Positions 16,903 through 25,744 of a stretch of DNA of 64,000 nt are shown here, one piece after another; position 1 is the first letter of the stretch, and each line of letters opens with the position of its first letter. The notes beneath the pieces are model-generated. The model saw only the letters and a list, made by a program, of their open reading frames with translations, was not told where the DNA came from and ran no database searches. The stretch lies in the NCBI GenBank assembly GCA_945873855.1, contig CAMCEN010000006.1:1-64000 (forward strand). Direction: 5' to 3'. Made by a program: the position numbers and the translations under genes. Source of the DNA: an uncultured Campylobacter sp. Its GTDB lineage: Bacteria; Campylobacterota; Campylobacteria; Campylobacterales; Campylobacteraceae.

Positions 16903-17088
16903 ATGACAAAACGAGATATAGCAGGATACCTTGGCGTAGATGTGCAGACCCTAAGAAACTGGCGCAAAACTAGGCCAAATTTGTATAAAACCATAATGCT
17001 TGGGCTTGAAGTAGAAAATATAATTAAAGAAAGCAAAGAACACTTAGAAAGGTTAGAGAAGCTAAAAAATCCAAACAACTATAATTAA
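16903..17088 (+). CDS. Small helix-turn-helix protein
   Basis: A 61-residue protein, MTKRDIAGYLGVDVQTLRNW onwards: residues 3-22 form a helix-turn-helix (IAGYLGVDVQTLRNWRK) and the rest is a charged helix ending in a likely coiled coil (VENIIKESKEHLERLEKLK). Similar short HTH proteins are scattered in Campylobacter and Helicobacter genomes, often near mobile DNA. A 20-codon longer version from 16843 exists, but its ATG falls within the inverted repeat and the extra residues are not HTH-like, so the inner ATG is preferred; no strong Shine-Dalgarno precedes either. It may control the divergent cassette. Confidence 0.68.
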   Translation: MTKRDIAGYLGVDVQTLRNWRKTRPNLYKTIMLGLEVENIIKESKEHLERLEKLKNPNNYN

Positions 17089-17145
17089 GAAATTTAAGTT
17101 AAACTTAGTTACAATTTGCGTTTTAAAAAACTTAAGGAATTTTAG

Positions 17146-18168
17146 ATGAAAAGAAAAAAAATTTACAATCCAGCAAGCACAGAGAGCCTTAGCGAACGCA
17201 AGGTATTTAACGGCAATCCACACGGAATTCTAAATTTCACAAAGGCAAAATACGAGTGGGCACTAAAACTTTGGGATCTAATGGAGGCAAACACTTGGTT
17301 TCCAAAAGAAGTAGATACCACCGATGATGTGCGAGACTACGCCTTTAATCTCACAGCGCATGAAAAACGCATGTATGATCTAGTGTGGAGTCAGCTTATT
17401 TCTATGGATAGCTTTCAGACAAACAACCTAGCTGATAATATAAATCCTTATATCACAGCCCCTGAGATAAATGCGATTTTAGCTCGCCAAGCCTACGAAG
17501 AGGCAAATCACAGCAAATCATACGCTGTAATGGTAGAGGCAATCTGCGATAATACCGATCTAATTTATGAAATGGAAAAGCACGATGAGGTTTTGCGCCG
17601 TAAAAATGACTATATTTCAAGCGTTTATGAAGAGCTAGCAGGTGAGGTAACTGATGAAAAGCTGCTTTTAGCAATGGTGGCAAATCAAATTTTAGAAGGA
17701 ATTTATTTTTACAGCGGATTTTCTGCTATTTACGCGCTTGCAAGGGCAGGCAAAATGCTAGGTTCTGCGCAAATGATACGCTTTATCCAAAGAGATGAGA
17801 TTACGCATCTACTGCTTTTTCAAAACATGATAAATAGCGTGAGAAAAGAACGCCCTGAGCTATTTACCGATAAACTTTGCGAGAAAATCTATGATATGTT
17901 TAGAAAAGCTGGCGAGCTAGAAATCGAGTGGGGCAAATACATAACTCAAAACCAAATCATGGGCTTAACTGATGAAATAATCACAGAATACATCCACTAC
18001 CTAGTAGATAACCGCCTAACATCAATAGGGCTAAAAAAACTTTATGATGCTAAGCATCCTATTAAATGGGTGGATGATTTTAGTAAATTTAACGATCAAA
18101 AAAGCAACTTTTTTGAAAGCAAGGTTACAAATTACAGCAAAGGTAGCCTAAGTTTTGATGATTTTTAA
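17146..18168 (+). CDS. nrdB: Class I ribonucleotide reductase, small (radical) subunit
   Basis: A 340-residue protein that holds the diiron-tyrosyl cofactor and passes the radical to NrdA for reduction of ribonucleotides to deoxyribonucleotides. Visible ligands: EEANHSKSY (Glu, His and the radical Tyr four residues after His), EGIYFYSGF (Glu) and [10 protein letters not shown] (Glu and His). Length is typical of Campylobacter NrdB. CTTAAGGAATTTTAG precedes the ATG. nrdA is not adjacent, as in C. jejuni. A weak GCTAAAA/TTTTAGC hairpin at 18186-18209 follows and may end transcription before pal. Confidence 0.96.
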   Translation: MKRKKIYNPASTESLSERKVFNGNPHGILNFTKAKYEWALKLWDLMEANTWFPKEVDTTDDVRDYAFNLTAHEKRMYDLVWSQLISMDSFQTNNLADNINPYITAPEINAILARQAYEEANHSKSYAVMVEAICDNTDLIYEMEKHDEVLRRKNDYISSVYEELAGEVTDEKLLLAMVANQILEGIYFYSGFSAIYALARAGKMLGSAQMIRFIQRDEITHLLLFQNMINSVRKERPELFTDKLCEKIYDMFRKAGELEIEWGKYITQNQIMGLTDEIITEYIHYLVDNRLTSIGLKKLYDAKHPIKWVDDFSKFNDQKSNFFESKVTNYSKGSLSFDDF

Positions 18169-18230
18169 AAAAATATATAAAAATAGCTAAAATTAAGTTT
18201 GTTTTTAGCTTTAAAAAAATAAAAGTGTGA

Positions 18231-18236
18231 TATAAT
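18231..18236 (+). promoter_or_regulatory. -10 box upstream of pal
   Basis: TATAAT preceded by GTGTGA, 33 bp before the pal ATG, following an A/T-rich stretch in place of a clear -35, as is usual for Campylobacter sigma-70 promoters. Confidence 0.65.
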
Positions 18237-18268
18237 GCGCTTTTGCAATTCTAAACAAAGGTAAAACA

Positions 18269-18742
18269 ATGAAAAAATTAGTTTTCTTGTCTGCGGTTTT
18301 CGCAGCTATTTTCATGGCTGGTTGTAGCTCAAAAGCTCCAACTACAACTACAAACAATGATATGTATAGCAAAGACATGGCTAGCATTATCAACGGAATT
18401 AACAGCAGAGTTCAAAATATCTATTTTGACTTTGATAAGTTCAACATCCGTGCTGACCAACAAGGCGCACTAAATAGCAATGCTGCTCTATTCAACAGTG
18501 GCGATGCAATGGGTCTTCGTGTTCTTGTAGAGGGTAACTGCGATGAGTGGGGTTCTGATGAGTATAACTATGCTCTTGGCGTAAAACGCGCTAAAACTGC
18601 AAAAGATGCTCTAGTAGCTCAAGGCGTAAGCGAGAGTCGCATCGAAATCGCTTCAAATGGTGAGAGCAAACCAGTTTGCACTGAGCGTTCAAAAGCTTGC
18701 GATGCTCAAAATCGTCGCGACGAATTTAGAGTAATGCAATAA
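18269..18742 (+). CDS. pal: Peptidoglycan-associated lipoprotein Pal
   Basis: A 157-residue outer-membrane lipoprotein: signal peptide, lipobox FMAGC, short linker, then an OmpA-like domain (about 50-155) with NIYFDFDKFNIR and the peptidoglycan-binding GNCDEWGSDEYNYALGVKRA segment. Pal binds diaminopimelate in peptidoglycan and TolB, linking outer membrane to wall during division. In C. jejuni pal follows tolB directly; here tolB is 31 kb away at 50020-51282 and pal follows nrdB under its own promoter. cpoB follows after 20 bp. Confidence 0.97.
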   Translation: MKKLVFLSAVFAAIFMAGCSSKAPTTTTNNDMYSKDMASIINGINSRVQNIYFDFDKFNIRADQQGALNSNAALFNSGDAMGLRVLVEGNCDEWGSDEYNYALGVKRAKTAKDALVAQGVSESRIEIASNGESKPVCTERSKACDAQNRRDEFRVMQ

Positions 18743-18762
18743 GCTCTAAAAAGAGATAATTG

Positions 18763-19572
18763 ATGAAATTTCATCTTATCTTGCTAGCCTTGCTAGGGGC
18801 TAGCTCACTTTTTAGCGCAGAAACTTCAGCTTTTAAAAGCAAAGCCGCCCAAAATGAAGCTATATCAAATGCTCAGTCTGATATAGTAGACGCTAAGCAA
18901 AATATCGAAGGCTTACAAAGCGTAGTAGGTGGACTAAGCGAAGCTAATCAAAAACTAAGTATCAGAATAGGTGATGTAGAAAGTGCTCTAAAAGACGATA
19001 TCAGCGTCCAAATAGAACAAATCAAAAAAAGCCAAGCAGAACAAAGCGAAAAGCTTGATAAGCTAACCGAGGCTGTAAAAGCACTAGGTGCTGCTATGGG
19101 AGCTAAGACAAAAACCGAAAAAACTGATAAAAAAAGAGATGGCAAGCAAGAAGAGAAAAAAAACTCTAAAGAACAAACAAAATCTGTAGCAAAAGAAAAT
19201 ACCCCAGATATAACTAAAATGGAGCCAAAAGCCGTTTTAGACCTTGCTGATAAAGCTTACAAAGATAAAAAGTATAGCGATGCAAAAAAGGCCTTTGCCT
19301 TGCTTTTAGATAAAAACTATAAGCCAGCTTATGCTAACTTTATGCTAGGCGAAATCGCTTACAATTCAAAACAATACGCTGATGCTATTCCTTATTACAG
19401 AGCTAGTGTAAATCTATATGATAAAGGCAACTATATGCCTAAACTACTTTATCACACTGCAATTAGCTGTGATAAAATCGGCGATACTGCAAACGCAAAT
19501 AAGTTTTACGCTGCGCTAAAACAAGCCTATCCAGATAGTGCTGAGGCAAAAGTAGCGCCAACTCGCAACTAA
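18763..19572 (+). CDS. cpoB: Cell division coordinator CpoB (YbgF), Tol-Pal associated
   Basis: A 269-residue periplasmic protein with a signal peptide (MKFHLILLALLGASSLFSA), a coiled-coil segment (about 30-115), a Lys-rich linker (about 115-145) and TPR repeats (about 155-265: LADKAYKDKKYSDAKKAF and later repeats). CpoB ties peptidoglycan synthesis to outer-membrane constriction with the Tol system. The ATG at 18763 is chosen over an in-frame TTG one codon earlier, with AAAGAG just upstream. Its position right after pal preserves half of the tol-pal operon. Confidence 0.92.
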   Translation: MKFHLILLALLGASSLFSAETSAFKSKAAQNEAISNAQSDIVDAKQNIEGLQSVVGGLSEANQKLSIRIGDVESALKDDISVQIEQIKKSQAEQSEKLDKLTEAVKALGAAMGAKTKTEKTDKKRDGKQEEKKNSKEQTKSVAKENTPDITKMEPKAVLDLADKAYKDKKYSDAKKAFALLLDKNYKPAYANFMLGEIAYNSKQYADAIPYYRASVNLYDKGNYMPKLLYHTAISCDKIGDTANANKFYAALKQAYPDSAEAKVAPTRN

Positions 19573-19575
19573 ACA

Positions 19576-20640
19576 ATGCTAGTTCATATCTGCTGTAGCG
19601 TAGATAGCGATTATTTTTTAAGACGCCTTTGCGCTACGCAGGATAAAAGTAAAATCACAGCCTACTTCTACGACCCAAATATCCATCCTTATAGTGAGTA
19701 TTTGCTGCGCCTAAATGATGTAAAACGCTCGTGTAAAAAACTAGGAATTGCTCTAATTGCTGGCGAATACGACTATGAAAGCTGGCTAAAAGGCACAAAA
19801 GGGCTTGAAAACGAGCCTGAAAAAGGCGAACGCTGTAAATATTGCTTTGATTTTCGCCTTGAAAATACTGCCAAAAAGGCTTTAGAACTTGACAAAAAGT
19901 GTATTACAACCACACTTTTAATGAGTCCAAAAAAAGAGTTTAAGCTTCTAGAAAATCGCCTAAAAGAAATCTCGCAAAAATATAATATAGAGTATCTTGC
20001 CCCTGATTTTCGCAAAGGCGGAGGCACTAGCGAACAATTTGCCAATGCCAAAAAAGAACAACTCTATCACCAAAACTACTGCGGCTGTCTATACGCTCTA
20101 AATATGAGTAGGGCTGAGGCATATCTAAGTGAGCTTAGCTGTCCTATAAGCAAGCAAATCCAGCCAGCAAGCGCATTAGAGCGAATAAAACTTTATAAAA
20201 AAGTAGAAAAATACGAAAAAAGCAATAGCGCCTTTGAGCTTAGAAAAACTAGAATTCAAAATTACCGCTTAATTAGCGCAAGTCTTGAAATAGATTCAAA
20301 AATCAAGCCTAGCTACATCCTTTTTGGCTCTCTTTTGCCAAAAGAAAAAAGCTCATTTAAGCTTGAAAAAAAAGCTCATATCGCTTGCGCGAAAGACTAT
20401 ATTTGGCTAGTAGATTTAAAAACCTTTAATAAAATCGCAAAAACTAAGTATAAAAGCACAAAAGAGCTGTATTTTAGCGCCCCAAGCCTAAAAAAAGAGT
20501 TAAAAATGCGCCAAAAGCTAAGCGGAATGCTCTCAAACAACCCTATAATCGTGCTGGATAAGATAAAAACCGCAAATTATACTTTAAAACTAAAAAGTTT
20601 GTCATTTTCTAGCACTACTGAAATTCTTTCAAAAATTTAG
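19576..20640 (+). CDS. queH: Epoxyqueuosine reductase QueH
   Basis: A 354-residue member of the DUF208/QueH family that reduces epoxyqueuosine to queuosine at the wobble position of tRNAs with GUN anticodons. Iron-sulfur and catalytic cysteines are visible: HICCSVD (Cys6, Cys7), CKYC (Cys87, Cys90) and YCGC (Cys169, Cys171). The region after about 180 is lysine-rich and less conserved. It starts 3 bp after cpoB, so is probably co-transcribed, although the functions are unrelated. QueG, the other reductase, is not seen here. Confidence 0.92.
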   Translation: MLVHICCSVDSDYFLRRLCATQDKSKITAYFYDPNIHPYSEYLLRLNDVKRSCKKLGIALIAGEYDYESWLKGTKGLENEPEKGERCKYCFDFRLENTAKKALELDKKCITTTLLMSPKKEFKLLENRLKEISQKYNIEYLAPDFRKGGGTSEQFANAKKEQLYHQNYCGCLYALNMSRAEAYLSELSCPISKQIQPASALERIKLYKKVEKYEKSNSAFELRKTRIQNYRLISASLEIDSKIKPSYILFGSLLPKEKSSFKLEKKAHIACAKDYIWLVDLKTFNKIAKTKYKSTKELYFSAPSLKKELKMRQKLSGMLSNNPIIVLDKIKTANYTLKLKSLSFSSTTEILSKI

Positions 20641-20713
20641 TCTAACAAAGCAAAAAATAAGTAAAAATTAGCTAAAATCAGCGACTTACAAAATAAAAAT
20701 TAAAGGAAATACC

Positions 20714-22366
20714 ATGGCGGTACAAAAACACCAAATCCACGAAACCGATGAGGATTTCGCAACTCTACTTGAAGAGTCTTTCAAAAAAGAATCAAACGGT
20801 TCTCTATGCGAAGGTGAAATTGTCAATATCAAGGACAATGAAGTCCTAGTCGATGTTCGCAAAAAATCTGATGGAGTAATGGATATCAGCGAAATCACAG
20901 CAAACGACGGCTCTTTAAAATACAAAATTGGCGATAAAATCGAAGTTCTAATCACAGGCTCAAGAGGTGGTCGCCCGATAGTATCACACAAAAAAGCTCT
21001 TGCTAAATCAAAAGTAGCTGATTTTATTGCAAAATACGATGAAAATGCTGAAAATGTATTTGAAGTAAAAATCGCTAGCAAAAATAAAGGCGGATATGTA
21101 GCATATGATGAAAATGGCGTAGAGTTTTTCATCCCTCGTTCGCAAATGAGAGAGACAAATGTAGGAACTATAACAAAAGTAAAAGTTATCAAAGTAGATG
21201 CTGAGGAAAATAGTATCGTAGCTTCAAAACGCCGCATAAGCGATGCAGGTCGCAAAGAGCGCAAAGAAGCTTTGGAGCAAATTGCAGCACGCACTGGCGA
21301 GGTTGTAACTGGTGTGATCAAAAAAATCACAAGCTATGGAATGTTTGTTGATGTAGGTGGCGCAGATGGCTTAGTTCATTATAAAGAAATCAGCTACAAA
21401 GGCCCTATCAATCCAGCTTCGCTATACAAAGAAGGCGATAGCGTGGATGTGAAAATCATTAGCTACGATAAAGATAAAAAACACCTTTCATTATCAATCA
21501 AAGCCGCTCAGCCAGATCCATGGAGCGAGATAAAAGAAGGTCTTAGCGTAGGCGATGCTATACGCGTAACTGTTAGCAATATCGAACCTTATGGTGCATT
21601 TGTAGACCTTGGCAATGATGTAGAGGGCTTTTTACACATTAGCGAGATTAGCTGGGATAAAAATATCAGCAATCCAAAAGACTTTATCAAAGAAGGCGAG
21701 AGCATTGATGTAGAGGTTATCGAGATAAACCACGACACTCGTCGCCTAAGAGTGAGCTTAAAAAATCTTCTTGCTAAACCTTTTGATGAGTTTAAAGCTG
21801 AGCATAAAGCGGGCGATATTTTAAAAGGTGAGATAGTTAGCACAACTGAATTTGGTGCTTTTGTGAAAATTCCTACAAAATCAAGCTTTGTAGAAGGTTT
21901 ACTACACAATGAAGATGCCAGCTGGGATAGAGGCAAGAGATGTAAAGATTTCTTAAAAGTAGGCGAGAAAATCGAAGTAAAACTTATCAAAATTGATGAT
22001 AAAGCCGGCAAAATTTCTCTTAGCCTAAAAGAGCTTCAAGACAGTCCTATTGCAGACTTTGCTAGCAAGCACAGCGTAGGCGATAAAGTAACTGGCAACA
22101 TTAAAGATGTAAAAGATTTTGGCGCATTTGTAGAGCTTGTTGGTGGCGTAGAAGCACTAATTCGCAAAGAAGACGCTACTGATGAGCTAAGTGTTGGTGC
22201 TAGCATTGAAGCGGCTATTGCTGATATTGATAAAAGCAAGGCTAGAATTCGCCTTAGCCAAAAGAAACTAAGAGTTCAAAAAGAGCGTGAGGCACTTGAT
22301 AAATTTAACGCTGCTAGCGATGATAAAATCACAATCGGTGATATTATCAAAGAACAGCTAAACTAG
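20714..22366 (+). CDS. rpsA: 30S ribosomal protein S1
   Basis: A 550-residue protein with six S1 (OB-fold) repeats, e.g. GVIKKITSYGMFVDVGGADG (about 198-217), VSNIEPYGAFVDLGNDVEG, IVSTTEFGAFVKI and IKDVKDFGAFVELVGGVEA. S1 brings mRNA to the ribosome, especially weakly structured or Shine-Dalgarno-poor leaders. TTAAAGGAAATACC precedes the ATG. Synteny with the following membrane gene and serA is as in C. jejuni (Cj0893-Cj0891). A 36-bp perfect palindrome starts 9 bp after the stop. Confidence 0.97.
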   Translation: MAVQKHQIHETDEDFATLLEESFKKESNGSLCEGEIVNIKDNEVLVDVRKKSDGVMDISEITANDGSLKYKIGDKIEVLITGSRGGRPIVSHKKALAKSKVADFIAKYDENAENVFEVKIASKNKGGYVAYDENGVEFFIPRSQMRETNVGTITKVKVIKVDAEENSIVASKRRISDAGRKERKEALEQIAARTGEVVTGVIKKITSYGMFVDVGGADGLVHYKEISYKGPINPASLYKEGDSVDVKIISYDKDKKHLSLSIKAAQPDPWSEIKEGLSVGDAIRVTVSNIEPYGAFVDLGNDVEGFLHISEISWDKNISNPKDFIKEGESIDVEVIEINHDTRRLRVSLKNLLAKPFDEFKAEHKAGDILKGEIVSTTEFGAFVKIPTKSSFVEGLLHNEDASWDRGKRCKDFLKVGEKIEVKLIKIDDKAGKISLSLKELQDSPIADFASKHSVGDKVTGNIKDVKDFGAFVELVGGVEALIRKEDATDELSVGASIEAAIADIDKSKARIRLSQKKLRVQKEREALDKFNAASDDKITIGDIIKEQLN

Positions 22367-22374
22367 ATAGTTTT

Positions 22375-22410
22375 AAAATCTAGAATTCCTAGCTAGGAAT
22401 TCTAGATTTT
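22375..22410. terminator. 36-bp perfect palindrome after rpsA
   Basis: AAAATCTAGAATTCCTAG is followed immediately by its exact reverse complement, then TTAAG. An 18-bp uninterrupted stem directly after a highly expressed gene suggests a terminator or mRNA-stabilising hairpin assembled from two GAATTC half-sites. Confidence 0.65.
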
Positions 22411-22433
22411 TAAGATAAAAAAAAGGACTTGGC

Positions 22434-22922
22434 TTGAACATTCGTGTGATGTATTTTGCGCTAGTGTTTTTGGGTGTTTTTGTTTTTATGGCTGGACTTT
22501 TGCTACTAAAATATGCACAAGTTAGCCCACTAAATTTCACCGCCGAAAATATAGAGACAAATGTCCTAAACCAAGAAAATACCGCTACTGCAAGTGGCTG
22601 GATAAGCAAGGTAGCTCAGTTTAAAGCTAGCACAGAGGTCTTGCCAGTAAATTTCATTCATATAGAAATCAACGACAATTACCCTAAGCCTATCCCGCCA
22701 GCCCCAAAGATAAACTACGAAGTAATAGTGGCAAAATGCACGGATTATTCGTTATTTTGCATGAGGCGTCTGGCTAGGTCTATGGATATAGATTTGAGCG
22801 TAGCAAAGGTAGGAGATGTGCATAACATCATCATCGCAGCACCTTCAGCAGCAGCGGCAAATAGCTTTGTAACAGAGCTAAAACAATACAATATCAACTC
22901 AAAAATAAAGGCTTTAAAATGA
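22434..22922 (+). CDS. Single-pass membrane protein, unknown (Cj0892-like)
   Basis: A 162-residue protein with one N-terminal membrane span (about 5-27) and a periplasmic region. The C-terminal 60 residues (VIVAKCTDYSLFCMRRLARS ... SFVTELKQYNINSKIKAL) have an alpha/beta pattern that loosely recalls SPOR-like folds, but I cannot assign a domain. The start is TTG (22434) after AAAAAGGACTTGGC; it overlaps serA by 4 bp, so the two are translationally coupled. Its place between rpsA and serA is as recalled for C. jejuni. Confidence 0.78.
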   Translation: MNIRVMYFALVFLGVFVFMAGLLLLKYAQVSPLNFTAENIETNVLNQENTATASGWISKVAQFKASTEVLPVNFIHIEINDNYPKPIPPAPKINYEVIVAKCTDYSLFCMRRLARSMDIDLSVAKVGDVHNIIIAAPSAAAANSFVTELKQYNINSKIKALK

Positions 22923-24493
22923 AAAAAGTCATAGTTTGTGATGCTATTCATCCGGTGGGATTTGAAATCCTAAGAGCGCAAAAAGACATCGAAGTAATCG
23001 ACGCTGCCAGCGTCCCAAAAGACGAACTCCCAGCACTTGTAAAGGGCTGTGATGTAGCAATTACTAGAAGTTCTACTGATTGTGGTAAGGAGTTTATAAA
23101 CTCAGTTCTTGGCTTAAAAGCATTAGTAAGAGCTGGTGTGGGCGTGGATAATGTAGACATTGATGAGTGTTCAAAACATGGAATAATCGTAATGAATGTC
23201 CCTACAGCAAACACAATCGCAGCTGTAGAGATGACAATGTGCCACCTGCTAAACTCAGCTCGCAACTACATAGCAAGCGTAAATGACTTGCAACAAAACA
23301 AAACTTGGAAGCGTGAGAAGTGGTATGGCACTGAGCTTTTTGGCAAAACGCTTGGAATAATCGGCTTTGGAAATATCGGCTCTCGCGTGGGAGTAAGAGC
23401 GCTAGGCTTTGGTATGAAAGTCATCACTTACGACCCATATATAGAACCTAGCAAGGCTACAAGCGTTGGCGTAGAATACACCAAAAACTTCGATGATATC
23501 CTAAAATGTGATTTTATCACTATTCACACGCCAAAAAACAAAGAAACTATAAATATGATAGATGAAGAGCAAATCGCAAAAATGAAAGACGGCGTTCGCT
23601 TAATAAACTGCGCTCGTGGCGGTCTATACAACGAAGATGCGCTGCTAAAAAATCTACAAAACGGCAAAATTGCCTTTGCTGGCATTGATGTGTTTGTAAA
23701 AGAACCAGGCAATACTCATCCGCTACTAGATCTAGCAAATGTAAGTGCGACTCCGCACCTTGGCGCAAATACGCTAGAAAGCCAAGAAAACATAGCGCGT
23801 GACGCAGCCGAGCAAGCTATACAAGCAGCCAGAGGCATTTGCTATCCAAATGCTCTAAATCTACCGATAAAAACAGAAGAACTGCCTGCTTATGTAGAGC
23901 CATTTATCGAGCTAACTAGCAAGATTGCGTATTTTGCTGCTCAGCTTAGCGAGGGTGCTATCAAAAATATAACTCTTTTTGCTAATGGCGATATAGCAGA
24001 GCATGCAAATAACATGCTAGCCTTTGCTTTGGTGGGTGCTTTAAAAAGTAGCCTTGGAGAGGCGATAAACTATGTAAATGCTAGCTTTGTAGCAGAGGAA
24101 AAAGGTATACAAACCGCTATACAAACCAAGCCTGCAAGTGGATATAAAAACAAAATCAGCGTCCAAATCACCACAGATAATGGTAGCGTAAAAATCGGCG
24201 GAACTGTCTTTGGCGATGATGAGCAACGCATTGTTACTATGGGAGACTTTAAGACTGATTTTAAACCAAAAGGTCGCATGATAGTCTTTAAAAACACTGA
24301 TGTGCCAGGCGTTATCCGTGATGTATCAAGCATTCTAGCAAGTGCTAATATCAATATAGCTGATTTCCGCCTAGGCCGTGGGGATGGTGGGGCTTTGGCC
24401 GTTATCTTGGTAGACCAAGAAGTAAGCAAAGAAGTGCTAGCGAAGCTAAATGCGCTAGAGACTTGCATTTGGGCACGCTGCGCTGAGCTATAA
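22919..24493 (+). CDS. serA: D-3-phosphoglycerate dehydrogenase
   Basis: A 524-residue long-form SerA that oxidises 3-phosphoglycerate to start serine synthesis. The NAD-binding GFGNIGSRVGVRALGFGM (about 148-165) and catalytic Arg/Glu/His sites in INCARGGLYNEDAL, the EP segment and ATPHLGANT fit the family. An intervening ASB domain and a C-terminal ACT domain (about 450-524, MIVFKNTDVPGVIRDVSSIL) suggest feedback control by serine. TAA is followed within 5 bp by the 105-bp hairpin repeat. Confidence 0.96.
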   Translation: MKKVIVCDAIHPVGFEILRAQKDIEVIDAASVPKDELPALVKGCDVAITRSSTDCGKEFINSVLGLKALVRAGVGVDNVDIDECSKHGIIVMNVPTANTIAAVEMTMCHLLNSARNYIASVNDLQQNKTWKREKWYGTELFGKTLGIIGFGNIGSRVGVRALGFGMKVITYDPYIEPSKATSVGVEYTKNFDDILKCDFITIHTPKNKETINMIDEEQIAKMKDGVRLINCARGGLYNEDALLKNLQNGKIAFAGIDVFVKEPGNTHPLLDLANVSATPHLGANTLESQENIARDAAEQAIQAARGICYPNALNLPIKTEELPAYVEPFIELTSKIAYFAAQLSEGAIKNITLFANGDIAEHANNMLAFALVGALKSSLGEAINYVNASFVAEEKGIQTAIQTKPASGYKNKISVQITTDNGSVKIGGTVFGDDEQRIVTMGDFKTDFKPKGRMIVFKNTDVPGVIRDVSSILASANINIADFRLGRGDGGALAVILVDQEVSKEVLAKLNALETCIWARCAEL

Positions 24494-24498
24494 GACAA

Positions 24499-24604
24499 AT
24501 TGTTATTAGTGACGGATTGCGACTTAAACTAAAAAGCCACCGCCTTGCCCTGAATTACGTATTCTAGGGTTACGGCGGCAGCTTTTTAGTTTAAGCACGC
24601 TACG
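24499..24604 (+). repeat. 105-bp long-hairpin repeat, copy 2 (3' of serA)
   Basis: Arms 24523-24544 (CTTAAACTAAAAAGCCACC on) and 24574-24595 (GGCGGCAGCTTTTTAG on) pair at 20 of 22 positions. It matches the copy at 4033-4137 read on the opposite strand, from ATTGTTATTAGTGACGGATT to GCACGCTACG. Several differences between the copies fall on both arms and keep pairing (GAAC/GTTC against AAAC/GTTT). Confidence 0.82.
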
Positions 24605-24610
24605 TTGAAA

Positions 24611-24732
24611 TTTAGCGCTCTTGCCACGCTTATTGCGACTAAACTTCGCTTCTGCTTCACAAGGGCGCACGCTTAGTGCGTCTCATTCGCAGTCGCTCAG
24701 TTTAGCCACACTAAGCGGACAATAGCACTAAA
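24611..24732. repeat. Variable-arm hairpin repeat, copy 2
   Basis: Outer arms TTTAGCGCTCTTG (24611-24623) and CAATAGCACTAAA (24720-24732) pair at 11 of 13; inner arms CTAAAC (24639-24644) and GTTTAG (24700-24705) pair exactly; the core hairpin CGCAC-GCTTA-GTGCG (24666-24680) is followed by TCTCATTCGCAG as in copy 1. Confidence 0.7.
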
Positions 24733-24773
24733 TTTTACTTTAAATATATAAACTAAATAAAAAAGGAGAAAAA

Positions 24774-25343
24774 ATGGCAAGTTATCAAATGGGAGATCTA
24801 AAAAAAGGTCTAAAAATAGAAATAGACGGAATTCCATTTAAAATCGTGGAGTATCAGCATGTAAAACCTGGCAAAGGTCCAGCTTTTGTGCGCGTAAAAA
24901 TCAAAAGCTTTATAGATGGCAAAGTGCTTGAAAAGACCTTCCACGCAGGCGATAAATGCGATGCACCAAACCTTGAAGAAAAGCAAATGCAATACCTCTA
25001 TGATGATGGCGAGAACTGTCAGTTTATGGATACTGAGAGTTACGAGCAAGTAGCTATTAGTGATGAGGATGTAGGCGAGGCAAAAAAATGGATGATTGAT
25101 GGACTTATGGTTCAAGTGCTATTTCACAATGGCAAAGCTATCGGCGTAGAAGTTCCACAAGTTGTAGAGCTAAAAATCGTAGAAACTCAGCCAAACTTCC
25201 GTGGTGACACTCAGGGCTCAAACAAAAAGCCAGCTACGCTAGAAAGTGGTGCAGTTGTTCAAATACCATTTCATGTATTAGAGGGCGAGGTTATACGCGT
25301 AGATACTGTGCGTGGCGAGTATATAGAGCGCGCTGGCAAATAA
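24774..25343 (+). CDS. efp: Elongation factor P
   Basis: A 189-residue, three-domain EF-P that rescues ribosomes stalled at polyproline. The tRNA-facing loop reads [10 protein letters not shown], placing the usually modified lysine at residue 34. The C-terminal signature [19 protein letters not shown] is intact. AAAAAGGAGAAAAA precedes the ATG. The gene stands alone between repeat tracts. The modifying enzyme is not in the window. Proline-rich clients here include the TonB/TolA-like protein at 49181-50002. Confidence 0.97.
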   Translation: MASYQMGDLKKGLKIEIDGIPFKIVEYQHVKPGKGPAFVRVKIKSFIDGKVLEKTFHAGDKCDAPNLEEKQMQYLYDDGENCQFMDTESYEQVAISDEDVGEAKKWMIDGLMVQVLFHNGKAIGVEVPQVVELKIVETQPNFRGDTQGSNKKPATLESGAVVQIPFHVLEGEVIRVDTVRGEYIERAGK

Positions 25344-25744
25344 AATATAAAGTTACTTAAAGCCTTAGGAATTCTAGATTTTGGGGTTAGGGGGTATTTA
25401 AGCCCCTAGGAATTCTAGATTAAGGAATTCTAGAATTCTAGTTTAAGGAATTCTAGAATTCCTAAGAAAATTTTCTACTTTTCTACTTTAAAAACTCTAG
25501 GAATTCTAGTTTAGGAATTCTAGTTTAAGAATTTTAGTTTAAGGAATTCTAGAATTCCTAATAAAATTTTATAATTTTCTACTTTAAAAACTCTAGGAAT
25601 TCTAGAATTCTTCCTAGTTCTTTTTAGTCTTTTTAAAAACTCTTTTTCTAATAAAAAATTTAATGAAAAGCTGAATTTTACAACAATTTTACAAAAAATT
25701 TCTAAAATTGCCCAATTTTTTTTTGAAAATAAGGAGGGTGTAAA
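25344..25744. repeat. Palindromic repeat tract between efp and the chemoreceptor gene
   Basis: Perfect GGAATTCTAGAATTCC at 25447-25462 and 25543-25558, near-copies at about 25409, 25424, 25497, 25512 and 25595. The phrase ATTTTCTACTTTAAAAACTC occurs at about 25478 and again at about 25574, marking a roughly 96-bp duplication. An AT-rich promoter region follows from 25630. Confidence 0.88.

Noticed and set aside
15256-17088. Prophage or integrative element at the accessory cassette
   Set aside because: No integrase, structural phage gene, tRNA target or clear flanking direct repeats are visible.
24499-24732. A riboswitch or attenuator upstream of efp
   Set aside because: The two hairpins there match dispersed repeats elsewhere in the window and not a known leader motif.
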